From: Albula goreensis
Taxonomy: Eukaryota > Chordata > Actinopteri > Albuliformes > Albulidae
Direction: 5' to 3'
DNA length: 64,000 bases
Assembly (NCBI GenBank): GCA_022829145.1
Contig: CM040745.1
Span: forward strand, 19,104,906-19,168,905
This document shows, piece by piece, positions 47,154 through 59,019 of the stretch. Each line of letters begins with the position of its first letter. The first letter of the stretch is position 1. The notes under the pieces are model-generated. The model ran no database searches. It was not told the DNA's origin and saw only the letters and a program-made list of their open reading frames with translations. The position numbers and the translations under genes are program-made.

Positions 47154-48359
47154 ATTGATTCAGCATCTATATGGTATTATAAGTTCAGAGCTTAATCTCT
47201 TTGTTCATGATCAACTGTGAACTGATTTGGAGCCGCATCAGTTCTGTGTTACAACTGGACCTTGAACTGTTTAAGTTTACTTAATAAAAAATGGCAAACA
47301 TAAGCCAAAGGTGTAAATCCCCATAACATAAACAACAAAAAACAAACAAACTGTGGATTAAATACCGTCTTTGTCCAACGGTTTAGGCAACACATGAGGT
47401 GTGTTCATTTGCTCATTCAGTCATTGATTCAGTCATTTACTTATTAACTCATTATTCCATTCCATCTGATAATTCAAATGACTTTTTGAACAAAAGGGTT
47501 AATATAATCTCCACTTCAGGCCTTTTGAACATGACCAGCTGACATCTCATGAAGCATATGAGGTGTGTCGATATCAGCGATGTGATATGAAATGTATCCA
47601 GAGCAACAAGGGATTTCTGCTGAGGAGTCAGTAACATGATACCTCATCCCCGCACACAGCGGCCCTCTATTGACTAAGGTACGATTCCTGTCATCACTGT
47701 CTACCGAGCATCAAGGTCTACAGTCGTTGTACCAACTCTGATAGAAGGCAGTACATTTTATATATGTGTATGTGAAATATGAATGCGTTTAAGTGTGCAT
47801 TATGATTACTATCCAATCTAGCAGTTTTAAACACTTTAATTTACATGAATCTGTGCTAAAATATCCTATATTTTAATATATCACCTGTATAATTTTACAT
47901 TATGGAACTGAGTGTGAATCAAAGACAACTGCATCTGGAACACCAACAAAACTGACTTACTTATTTCGGCATGTTTTTAGTACAGTATCAGAGTGATTTT
48001 CAAATGTGCTGCCAAGGGCTCTATAATGGCACACTCATATTCATTGCTTTTGTTTTAAGCGTTGCTATTATGCAATACATTTCTGTTTTATGCAATACCT
48101 TTCTGTTCAGGTGACACACTTGAAAAATATCCCGAAGGCTATTCCTCTGAATAAAAGGTGAAGCCAGGCAGCTGCAATAATTTATAATGAGCCAAAAGGT
48201 GTTTGCTGTTTTAGCACTTGAAAGTGCTCCTGTGAATAGAAGGGGAATATGACAGCAGTGCTAAAATCTGCACAGTATATATAGATCGCTTACCTCTGGA
48301 GTAAAAACCTTGTTAAAAGCAAAGGCAATTAACTTTTTTCCTTCCGCCTTCTGTGAAAG
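47041..48359. other. AT-rich spacer with a TA array
   Basis: Holds the microsatellite at 47104-47147. The more complex part at 47500-47720 has no recognised element. An inverted pair TTTTAGCACT (48209-48218) and AGTGCTAAAA (about 48257-48266) is present. Confidence 0.38.
47104..47147. repeat. (TA)n microsatellite
   Basis: About 22 TA units running into TGTGTG. Confidence 0.95.
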
Positions 48360-48379
48360 TTTTTTTTTTTTTTTTTTTT
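48360..48379. repeat. T20 homopolymer
   Basis: Twenty T followed by CTAG. It looks like a polypyrimidine tract with an acceptor, but no supported exon follows. Confidence 0.9.
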
Positions 48380-49699
48380 CTAGGTTCATACAGTCTATTA
48401 CGATTATCAGTAGACGAAAAAAGGCAGCGCAGTAGAGTGGCTTTCCCAAGTTATGCGTTTCCATGGCTCACACTGCTAATTGGAGTCTGCAGCATCACCT
48501 TCATTTGTATTGAGAAAATAAACTTTTAACACAAAGCCTGATGAATATTAGCACTGAAATTGCTGCATGCACATATCTGTTACATGGAATTCTACATCTG
48601 GAACCCAGTATTTCAGTTCCACCTTTGGGCATTGTTTTTCTTATCTTTGTTTTTACTATACATACAGCGTAAAACCTTGTAGAGATAATCTTACTGAAAT
48701 TAATTAATAGCAACACAACAATACCAAAGATAAAATCTGATTGTAGGGTTTCTTTGTTTGGATTGGCTCAGTTGTGTGGTATTAAAGTTCTGGTCATGCA
48801 GCCACCCTGGCAAATTGGCTGCTATCTGAGCATCACGTGAGCAAGATCTTAACAGTAATTAATCTCCATAAGGCCCTTACTGAGCTAGGTATGATGGCTT
48901 GGAATTCAATTACTCCATTACAGTCTGACATTTTATGGGAAATATGCTGCATCTATTTTCCAGGTTAATATTAGCCACCTGAGCCTTCTGTGGCATTTGA
49001 ATACAGAACTGTAGGGTTGGAACTTTGCATTTTCTCTTTTGAAAATGGTATTCCTCATTTCATATTATTATATTTAAAGTCTGACACATTTTACAACCTG
49101 AAAAAACATCTACTGTAATGTAAGGCTATGATATGATACTTTTTGAATTTCAGGGAGGGGACTCTTTTGTGTAGATTGTCACAGAAAATTGCACAAAGTT
49201 TATCGTTTTTACATTTGTGGTTGTGAGATACTGTTAAGCATCGACCCTACCCAGATGCCTGAAGGAAATGCTGAATGATAAGGAATAACAACACGCAGTT
49301 CTTTTATTTGAAAGCAACTGCAGTGAAACCATTGTAGAAATGTAGCAGAATATAGGTTAGAGTGAACTTTAGTATTGTCAGGATTGGATAAGGTATTTAA
49401 AGTAAAATGTATGCCACATGTCTATCCTTCTGAATGCCTCTTTGTTGCAGGGCAGACGTGGTAATGGCATAATCAAAGAAAATAGAGATGGCAGAGTGGA
49501 TTGTGTTCAGTCCACACAATATTTCCACCTTTTGTTGTCCTAGCCTTTTTGTGTTGACTGACCCAAGCCACCCTCTTCACTCTTCACTTCTATTTTCAGT
49601 GACAAAATATTTGTACAGATCTTGTATGTTCATGTATAGAAGTGAATTTTAATGATATTACATTTGGTGGCAGATTGCAAGGTCCATGTTTGGAATTTG
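48380..49699. other. mixed spacer, nothing recognised
   Basis: A moderately complex start (48380-48530) may be conserved. The rest is AT-rich unique DNA. Confidence 0.35.
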
Positions 49700-49990
49700 C
49701 TTTGCAGCATCACCTTCCATGACCACAGTGACTCAGAACGTTGGTTTAGCATCTCATCTGAAGGACAACTTCAGCAAAACAGTGGCCCCATCATTGTACT
49801 GGGGATTGGGAATCGTTGTACTGGGGATTGGGAATCTGTGTATTTATTCTCTCCAGAGGGACGAACACCCTTTGCTAGCCTATCAAAACCACTTCCCATG
49901 CTTGGTTTTGGCAGTAAGTCCCTGACCCAAGTACTAAGCAAATGTACATTTATTAGCTTGAGCCATTCGCCAGCAACAAGGATGTATGCG
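49700..49990 (-). mobile_element. 5S-rRNA-like SINE relic (SINE3-type), reverse orientation
   Basis: On the minus strand the order AGCTAA (49953-49958), TTAGTACTTGG (49925-49935) parallels the 5S rRNA internal promoter region (AGCTAAGCAGGG then TTAGTACTTGG), with a degraded middle. Further along the plus strand come CTCATCTGAAGGAC (about 49753-49766), CTTCAGCAAA, CCCCATCATTGTACTGGGG and GAACACCCTTTGCTAGCCT. Together these match the body of a repeat widespread in fish genomes, as I remember it. A 22-bp unit is duplicated in tandem at 49794-49836. The borders are approximate. Frames across this region are not genes. Confidence 0.55.
49794..49836. repeat. 22-bp tandem duplication within the SINE relic
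   Basis: TTGTACTGGGGATTGGGAATCG (abbreviated here by its ends TTGTACTGGGG and GGGAATC) occurs at 49794-49815 and again at 49816-49836. It suggests a recent local slippage in an old repeat. Confidence 0.85.
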
Positions 49991-51049
49991 GACAGATGTA
50001 TAACTAAAGGAACTGCAGGTGAAAATGTGCTCGTCTATCATTTATGTTGACAGTAAATGTCAATAGTGACTGGCAAAAAAATAAAGATCCACATAGAACA
50101 CTACATTCCACACCTTTTATTGTGTGTTGTAGAGAAGAGGTGTGGTTTAATTTAATTTATATGTCCTTAAACATGTTTAGACGACCTTCAAGGTGTGACA
50201 AATCTTTTTTCCAGTTACGTGCAACCTCCAGCATTCCCTCGTTTAAATTGATTCATTTTACTCTCTCCTCATATTTTCAGAACGTCATGCTTTTAGTAGT
50301 TATATCTGGTTATTATATGTTTTCTGCCTGTCTTGCAGCTGCTTGCTGTTGAGATGGCATTTATTTTCATTTGTTGTAGCGTGTTTTTACTTGGATTCAA
50401 TAGATTCTCAGCATTTGCCTCAGTTCTGGTTAATGTTCTTTTCCCCTAACCAACAGTCTCTGTTAATTGTGCAGTGCTGATCAATTTTACTCCTAGATTC
50501 CTGTTGATGCCAGATCACAACACAATACCAGAGCGTGAGTAGATATGAGTGCACATACAACTGAGCAAACATAACTACAGACTTTTCAAAATCACATGAA
50601 AAATGTGACATATTCCCTGATTGAATGTGCATTGGTGGGTTTTGCCATATTCTGATTTTGGGAGCTATGTATTCAGTAACATGACTCAAGAACAGGTCAA
50701 CCTCCCATTCTCAGAAAGGTGTATACAATAAAAGAACATGGATTATCAATAAAAACACACTTTATTTCTATCCCTGTTTGATGATTTCCGGTTGTTTCTT
50801 CTTTCTTGCATGGGCCAAAACATTGGCCTCATTTTAGATGGTCTTACTCCAGGAAAATTATTATAAGGTACATAATATTGTATTGTATATGTGCTGACAT
50901 TGTTATTTGGCAAAGTACAACTAATTGGTATTGGGTCTTTGTATTGATATATCTGTTTTTAGCATTGATTAGAAGCAGAGAGTGCCTTATATGTCTTGTT
51001 GAATTATTTGCATGGATGCCTTTGTTGGCATAGTTTGGTCAATATCAAA
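49991..51049. other. AT-rich spacer, nothing recognised
   Basis: AT-rich unique DNA, with an octamer ATTTGCAT at 51006-51013. Confidence 0.4.
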
Positions 51050-51880
51050 GCGCATGCTTTACAAATCGACATGGGCCTATCAAGGGAACACCATGCCCAT
51101 CTTCTTTCTTTTTTTAACAGGGCTGATGACTGACATCATTGCTTAGGTCCATATTACAGTTTGTCTGTGGATGGTGACAGTCAGGGTTGTATAGGTTCTC
51201 TATGGACAGTATGGCATAACATAGCTATACATTATCTGCTACAAACATTTCCTGGTGCCAGGAGGTCAGAGAAGGGAAGCTGCCTTCATTAGAATGAGAC
51301 CCAGTTGTGAGTGGGGGGCGGATGCTCACTTAATGTTATTTCAACCTCTAAAAATCCAGGGGATGTGCACAGGCTTCTGTGGTAACAAAACAAAGATGAG
51401 ACTCGCGTGAGACGTTAATGCGGGCGGCGAGCGTGACGGCGGCAGCCTACCTTCCCATAAATCACCGTGGTTTTAATCATACCTGCCACCTCTGTGCTCT
51501 GGCTCCCAGGAGAAATCGTTTTTCTGCACCGTACACCCCCCACTTGCTTTCAATTATCTAGGAGCTCTTTCTGGTGTTTATTTATTTATCCAAAGTTCAT
51601 GTACAGTATGCATGCACAAATTCTCTCCAGGGGGAGTTAGTCCAGAGCTGATCCAGAGAAGGAGCACTGGACCGTGGCAGCTAACCACCCAGATGGATGT
51701 GACTCGACCTACTCAGACAGAAGGCAGAGCATGTTGTGTGGTGGGGAGACGAGGAAAGAGGAGGAAAAAAGTCAATTAGGGCACAGGCCGTCATAGATCA
51801 GGACCTAACACTTAGGTATTTCACCTTTCCCAGCTGTTGGCTGACCAGGGGGATTACACATTCTGTTGTCTCCACATAAG
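51050..51880. promoter_or_regulatory. candidate conserved island with a CpG-dense patch
   Basis: A G+C-richer block containing nine CpGs between about 51404 and 51448, exceptional for this window. The flanks have CATTAG- and TTAATG-type strings. No open frame resembles a known protein. It could be a small unmethylated regulatory element. Confidence 0.32.
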
Positions 51881-52499
51881 GATAAGGATTGCCGTCCTTT
51901 ACATTTTTATTTTTTCTCAAAACAGTCACATTTGAGACAACAGAAAGGCTATAACTGTCACTCACTGTATTTTTTTTTAAAGTATGCTCATTAGTTACGA
52001 AAGGAACAGAAAGCTAGCCACAAGGAATTTTGATTCAAGATTTCGTCTTTACCTCACATTCTGTTGACATACGCATAGAGGATGGTAAAAACTGTTGTGT
52101 TTGTGGGGATGCATGTGCAGGGATGCAGGTATGCATGCTTTTGTCTGCATGCACTCATATGTTCATGTTTGTGTTCGATATTCAGGGGAATTCTTGCAAC
52201 TGATGACAAGAAACAAGGATATGGGAGACAGAGCATTTGGTGTAAGTCTTGCAGGGAGGCAGACCTTGTTTCTTCAACAGCATAATTATTACTAATGATA
52301 GAGAGGCCAAGGAAGGGTCTGTGTTGATTATAACTCACCGATCATTCAACACATGGCAGGAAAGCAGATCCTCCAAAGCGTTCTCCTCCTCTGTCTGTTT
52401 TAAATGTGTGTAAGCAGAGAGAAGGTACTGACACCATGTTACATAAACCATAGCAATGCTGCCCGTGGCACCTATCTTCTTGACAAAACAAAGGCCCCA
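51881..52499. other. mixed spacer, nothing recognised
   Basis: AT-rich to moderate DNA. Frames of 60-94 codons overlap on both strands without domains. Confidence 0.35.
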
Positions 52500-53350
52500 G
52501 CAATTAGACTGTTTCATGTCACTGGACAGCCATAGCTTTATTCAGACAATTTTGAGCAACACTAGAAGACACCTTAAGTGCCATTAAGTGATCAAAGACG
52601 AGCAGATATTGGATAACACAATTAGAATAAAACCGAGGAAAGACTTTTTACAGATAATGGGCTGTAAACACAAGACATTACTGCATACAAAGATTATTCA
52701 GATTCCTGCCTGACTCCGGATGTACCGGGCCTATTAAGGAGTCATGCTAGGGAAGGAATAAATACAATTTTCACTTTTTTCTTATGAAATGGAGAGAGCG
52801 GTATAGTGTAAGAATGCATTTTGCAAATACAAATGTCTCACTCCTAATTGCCAGTACTAAAAACAACACAGACAACAGCAATCCTTGAGGATGTAAAGTA
52901 ATCCTGCAAAGAGGGTTTTCACTTTAGCTAATGCCTCTCTTTTTTCTGTGTATTAAGGACAAGTAGAGGCCTTTCCTCCGGTAATGGAGATGTGAGACGT
53001 TGCATTTAAAGAATTGGGGAAGTGGGGTGGGGGGAGTGTTCTTCTTTGTGTTAAACGACTGGGGTCAAGCTTGTCAAACTGTAATTACTGCAAAGTGCCA
53101 GGTTGATAGCCGGTCACCTGGTCCACCTGCCATTAACCCTATGAACCCAGAGCAGCTATCAGTCAGTGGTACCAGCAGCTAATTTGTAACAGAGTTTCCA
53201 GGGGGAAGATAATTGTGGAGGCCTAATAGGGATCAGTGCTGTGGGACCACTCTATACATCTGCTTCCAACAAGATGTGCACCTGAGTCTCAGCTGCAGCA
53301 CAGCAGACGCTGGTCCGTCCTCAGTGTCTACAGTGAAACAAATGCGGAAC
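52500..53350. promoter_or_regulatory. candidate conserved noncoding island
   Basis: A moderately G+C-rich, repeat-free block. It contains no simple repeat and no frame with protein similarity. Candidate enhancer cluster by composition. Confidence 0.25.
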
Positions 53351-53759
53351 AGAGCCCCACATGACAAGGATAATAAATGACCACTTTAATACAAAATTAT
53401 TTGCACTGTCAGTAACTAAGAGGGACCGCTCCATGCAAATAGTCTTGATCTCTCATGAGAAAAAGCTGTTGGTTAAAAAATAAATAAATAAGGAATTCAC
53501 AGTGAAGCTCAGTGAAGCATTCTATCAGTCTATATTTCCTCACAGTCAGGTGATTTGTAACATGTTTACCATCTCAAGCTCATTTCTGTTTCCTAGACAA
53601 AGAATGTTGAGAATCTTACATCTGTAAAGGCAATGGTCGGCCTCTTATTCCCTTAAGAACACCTATACTTGACTTTCTGTACATTGTATCAGTGCTCCAG
53701 GAGGTCTAGGAATCATCTCGAGCCATCTTTAATTCATGTGATTAAAAATTCAGGAGGAA
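53351..53759. other. AT-rich spacer with octamer
   Basis: Octamer ATGCAAAT at 53433-53440. Otherwise unremarkable. Confidence 0.4.
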
Positions 53760-53960
53760 CCCTTGTACCAGCTGTTAAACTCCGTTAGTAAGCTGTAATT
53801 CAGAGTTCAAATCCCAGCAAATTGAGGGTTAGGTTAACAGGAGCGGTGGGTGGAAATACATTACGCACCAGCTGCGCTGGGCAGGTTCACTCAGGTGAAG
53901 CCTGCATGCGATGCTTGTTAATTCCCACCTCCAAAACAAAAAAGAAAATAATAATTTCAC
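53760..53960. other. G+C-richer patch with a tRNA B-box-like string
   Basis: GAGTTCAAATCCCAGC at 53803-53818 resembles a pol III B box. No A box is found at the proper distance upstream and no cloverleaf can be folded by eye, so I do not call a tRNA. It may be a conserved noncoding element or a remnant of a tRNA-derived SINE. Confidence 0.2.
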
Positions 53961-54743
53961 AGCCTCAGAAAATATCAGTGCTGGAAAAGGCCTGCTGAAC
54001 CCATATAATGTGGAACATCTTTTCCTTTGTTAGGTGAGCAATAAGGCAGGTGAGTATATATAATATTATATGTGTGTGTGTGCGTGTTAGCATAAAGGAA
54101 AACACAAGACTGATATAATCACAATATCGGGTACACTCCGTTATCTCAGTAGGCCTATGTCTATAAATAAGAAAAAATGTGCATTTTCAAGTCAAGGGCT
54201 GATGTCATTCAAATGAATTATTTTTCCTTGGAAAAGTAGTTTACACTACAGATGAAATTATGCCATCCAGCCCTTATGATTATAGCAAAGGCTTTGGATT
54301 TCTTTGATAAACCAGTGTTCACATCGAAGGTTTGGATTCAAAGTATGTTTTGGATTAAGCAGCTTTGCCATTATTTGCTTGATAGGGGTGGCGGGTTTGT
54401 GGTGACAAGGACTGTTTACAATTTAGCAAAAATGAAGAATCTGATGTTGCATCGCTGTCTGATACTAAATTACCATATGAAGTGTTATTTTCATGCGTTT
54501 ATTTCTATCAACGTGCGGTGAAAATAGAATCATGGAAAAAACTAACCCTTGCCAAGAGCCTTTGAGCTCTGACAAACATGGATCCATTCACTTTAATGTG
54601 AAATGTCTGTAATTATAATCTTAATGACTATATCACTCCATATTTTAAGGTTGTAAGAATTTTATGTAATACTTGGCCACCATCTTAAATTTATTCCATT
54701 GCATTTCACACAGGAATATACTCAGAGAATAGTTTAGTCTGCT

Positions 54744-54744
<1 letters not shown>
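53961..54744. other. AT-rich spacer
   Basis: Short TG tract at about 54068-54085. Nothing else was identified. Confidence 0.4.
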
Positions 54745-54791
<47 letters not shown>

Positions 54792-54822
54792 AGAGAGAGA
54801 GAAGGAGAGAGAGAGAGAGAGA
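54745..54822. repeat. compound (TG)n-(GA)n microsatellite
   Basis: A TG array (54745-54789) followed by GA units (54791-54822) with one interruption. Confidence 0.95.
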
Positions 54823-55642
54823 TTAAGTGAAAAGCAGGCTTTACTGTTATAGATAACATCTGGATGCCTTTTGTGTACATCTTTCTGCATCTAATGCTCT
54901 CCTGAGGACACAGCCAAACTTAGGAGAAGAGAGCAAAGAGAAAGCACAGGGACCATTTAAGAATTTTATTGCACTGTGGGTGTGGTGACATAAATCTGTG
55001 GGAATTTAGGAAACAATTGCCAAATGTGAATTTGAACAGCATGTTTTTGTTGCTATTCCCCCTTCATCCACCACAACCACTACCCCCCACCTCCACCAAT
55101 TCCACCTACCATCTCTTTTTCTCACTTGGTTTTCTTTTCTACTCACTTTTTCTTTTTAAGGTTGCAACCCCAATGATGTATAATCTGGTATTCTTTACAT
55201 AATTAATCCAGTGTGAGATAAAGAGAGGCAAGTTGGATGTCATCCAGTAGTGTAAAAATAGCCTCTCCATTTCTGTGGCTCAACAAAATGAAGGTTTTTC
55301 ACAATAAGAGGGCAGGAAGCATGGGCTAAGTCCTCTGAGGACTCCAAGGAAACCACAGCCAGTTATCACATGCACAATGTATTTATCCCAGCTTGTGTTT
55401 GAAGAACGCATGAGACTACAATATGTGCCATGCTGCTAATGTAGAGTGATTACAAATAAATGATGTAACTGATAAATGGCTGTGTGCTTGGCTGCAAAGT
55501 ATTATTAATAGTTATGTTACTTAATTAAACATATTAACACTTTTAAAAAAATTGCTAATCTAGATATTTAAAAATGCTAAACAGTTGACTAAAATGCTGT
55601 ATAATGTACACACCAAAAATAAGGCCGTTGACATGAAATTAG
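54823..55642. other. AT-rich spacer, nothing recognised
   Basis: A C-rich patch lies at about 55060-55110 with the rest AT-rich. No gene recognised. Confidence 0.4.
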
Positions 55643-55792
55643 TTTTTTTTTTTTTTTTTTAAACAAAAATCTGTCCAATATATGCTCTCTCATTGGCTGG
55701 AACTTGTATTATATTGCAATTTGCATTTGGAAGAAACTCTTTTTGGAAAAAAAACAAACAAACAAACAAACAAACAAACAAATAAATAAATA
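55643..55792. repeat. T18 run and (CAAA)n/(TAAA)n tract
   Basis: T18 at 55643-55660, and an AAAC/AAAT-type tract at 55747-55792. An octamer ATTTGCAT lies between them at 55719-55726. Confidence 0.85.
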
Positions 55793-57028
55793 CACATTAT
55801 CAGCTATGTATTGCTGTTACTCTAACGGAAGTTCCTGACTACTGTTTTGGACTGAGAGAAGAAAAAAAGGTAAAAAAAACCTTTCTTGGCAGTCTGCCTC
55901 TTCCAGTGGCTTTAGTCGAGCTCTTTGAAATCCAATCAGTTTAGGGTTCTCAGATCAGTATCTCCCCTTTAATTCACCACACTTAATCTCACTTACTTCA
56001 TTCATCACCTACCAGGTTTAAGGATTCTCCGCAGTAAGCTTTGGGGTGCACAACCACCAGCTGTAGTTGGCATGGCACCCATATATTGTATGATAACTAG
56101 GACTGGCCATTAAAGGTGTTGCCATTCATGCATCTGACAAACAAGCAAATGGACATTCTATAAGTTTATTTATTATTATGCAACAGATAAACTTTAGTTT
56201 GATTGGAAATGTCTCATTCAATTCATTCTTATCTATTAGCAATACTACTTTTCTCTAATTCTTTTTCACAGTCCACCTATATTCATATCACCTATACTGT
56301 GCTTGAGAACATATTTTCCACATGAAATGAAGACATCTTGTCATTTAAATACTGTTTCTGGGCAGTTTCTGTCATGCAATACATGACTCCAGCATTCCAA
56401 CCGATGGGTTAATACTTTGCTGGAGAAGGCAGGTTGGAATCCACTCATGTATTATTTAGATTGAAAAGAAAACAGAACATCTCTGCTGTGCTCTTGCGCA
56501 GATTACTGTACATGCCAAGTGGTTGTCAAAGTTATCAAAGACAGGAAGTGGCCGTTTACTAGGCTGGAGCAATTGCTCTAAAAATAGCAGAGGTGACTAA
56601 ATGTACCAGTTAAACACTGTTTCATGTCAGCTTTGCCAAAACAAGGATGGTCATTAGTAAGCCCTTACAAAAGTTGTTTTATATTGCATTTGTGCATTTG
56701 TCTGTTTCATTGAATAATGCTGTGATTATGGCTGTATTTTCAATGCACATAGATGCACAGAAAATGACAAGGTATGTCAAGCCTGAATGAAAGTAAAGGT
56801 AACAAAGCAGAAAATGACTGGTCACTCTGCTAAGGCACTTTCTATGCATTCTATTTGTTTATACTTATGTATTTGAGCCTTCCCTTATGTTTTGGTCATG
56901 GCACAAATCAAGACAATGTATAAGTCATTGCTTATATTTCCTTCAATACTCAGCATTAAATATTCAGAAGAATAGGCCTGTATAAAAAATTGTAACTCCG
57001 AAAATGATGACTCTACCAAAAATGATGA
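55793..57028. other. mixed spacer, nothing recognised
   Basis: Slightly more complex parts at 55840-56110 and 56340-56600. No element recognised. Confidence 0.35.
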
Positions 57029-57029
57029 C

Positions 57030-57106
<77 letters not shown>

Positions 57107-57118
57107 GCATGCACAAAT

Positions 57119-57194
<76 letters not shown>
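57029..57194. repeat. long interrupted (CA)n microsatellite
   Basis: Three CA arrays (57029-57105, about 57119-57151 and about 57155-57187) separated by short interruptions, ending in ATATAT. The long VCVCV and THTHT frames on both strands are artefacts. Confidence 0.97.
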
Positions 57195-59019
57195 GCATAT
57201 ACTGAAATAAAACAAACAAGGGTAAACACCCAGACACATCTGTTAAAGGCTTATCTGTGTATTCAGCACTAAACCGTATTATGATTTACTTAATGTGTGC
57301 ATTTAATGCCATAGCATTGCTTTTAAAGCTCCACTCATTTGACGTGTGCCCTGCAAAGGTTGCCAAATGAACACGTGTGTAATATGAAATTGTCTTTCCC
57401 TGTATTGTTTGCACAACATGCTGTTTACAGGGTAATGTCTTTTGGACCACTTTGGGTTAAGGGAACACGAGCTGTCTGTCTCCAGTTCACAAAGACTGGC
57501 CATTTCAATTGCCAGCACAAGCAACATTTGAGGTCAGGACAGTTCAGTGAGGGGAAAAAACTAATGAGCAGGGGAATTAGAGAGGGCTTATCCCTAATGT
57601 TACCTTCCCATCTACATTTACAAACCAAAAGCTCCATATCAGGCTAAAATGCCACATTACAGAACCCATCAAAAGGACTCCATTGGAATAAACTAGTCTT
57701 GTCATATTTATCTTTTTAATTAATTACTGCACATGCTTCAGAATGTTTGCAAACGACAATGATGTAAAAGATGGGGTAATGATATTTCAGAGCAGTCTGT
57801 GGGGTATTTGTGTACACTCTGCTACCTGAACACATTTGGCTGGCTTCCTAAGCACTCAAACAGACAGAAAGGATTTTCATTTTGGTGTGTAAGAGGCTTT
57901 TTTATTTAATACCGGACTTAAAAGGTAAGCACAATCTGCCCATGTTCACCTATGTGATATTACAGTACGAGGAGGGCATGTAAACAACAAGGGCATCATG
58001 GGAGTCCAGCATGCTAGAATTATTATAAAACACACTGGATTCAATAGTAAAAGAACAGGTGAATGCAATAAACTGTCTTTAGCAGGGCATTATATCATAC
58101 AGTGAGGGTCAGTGGCTTAGGACATTTTTTCTTTTTTGTCAATATATTTATTAATAAAGTGGAGAGAAGACTGCAGTAACATGAAGGATCCTCAGAAATG
58201 CAAGCTGAGTGCAGGAGTAATGTATCAGGTAGACATGAAAAATGAAAAAATAGAATAAAATAAACTGCCTCTTTGCATTTTTTCTTACAGCTCATTCATA
58301 TAGCTGGAATTCCAGTCAAGAATTGCCAGAACTCCTCTCATTGACATCTTATCAGATAGTATAAAATTGCTATTTGGAGTAATTGGACAAATGGTAAAAT
58401 TATGGAGATAAGGAAATGAGTCAGGCAATCCTACACCAAATAAGGGTTAACAAGTTGAGGTCAATTAACCTTTGAGATGGTTGCATTCCACCACTGGTGA
58501 TTTACGGAACCATAATGAAATGGGAAACTATTCCCACATTTTGCTGTTCCAGTGAAAAGAAATGGTTTGTTGTTTTTGACTAATTTAAAGTTTAACTCCT
58601 TCCTTTAAGAGTTAAATACATTGGGTTATGGCCAAACATATCATTAGCATGGAGAACAAGACTTCTAAGAATCACACTGTTCTTATGTTCGGACAAAGAA
58701 GCAAACCACAGATCAATTTTTTATTTTTTTTTATTTCATGTAATACATCAGCAGTAAACACCCAAGATTATACAGTTCATACAGACTGGTCATTCTTTAG
58801 TAGCCTCTCTAGTTCAGAGTTCATGGGACAGGCTACATAACAAAGGCAGTATTCCACAATGACAAACTGACTTATATGGAGGTATTTTTTCCCGAAGACA
58901 TATGACATTAGTGTTAATGTGAGTTAAACAGTGTACCCTGTCCCTGGGGGAATAATGTCTTTCTCAAGAAGACATCCCAGACTATATGAAAACAAATGAG
59001 ACTCTTTTTTCTTTCTCTC
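57195..59019. other. AT-rich spacer, one moderate patch
   Basis: A more complex part lies at 57300-57620. Nothing in it was identified. Confidence 0.38.

Noticed and set aside
48360..48530. T20 plus CTAG followed by a 130-bp stretch, acceptor-like
   Set aside because: No in-frame exon with a good donor follows, and long T runs with AG are frequent in this window.
53803..53818. tRNA B-box-like string GAGTTCAAATCCCAGC
   Set aside because: No A box at the right distance upstream and no acceptor or anticodon stem could be drawn, so no tRNA is called.
56885..57239. Frames of 91-114 codons rich in V and C
   Set aside because: They are translations of the (CA)n microsatellite.
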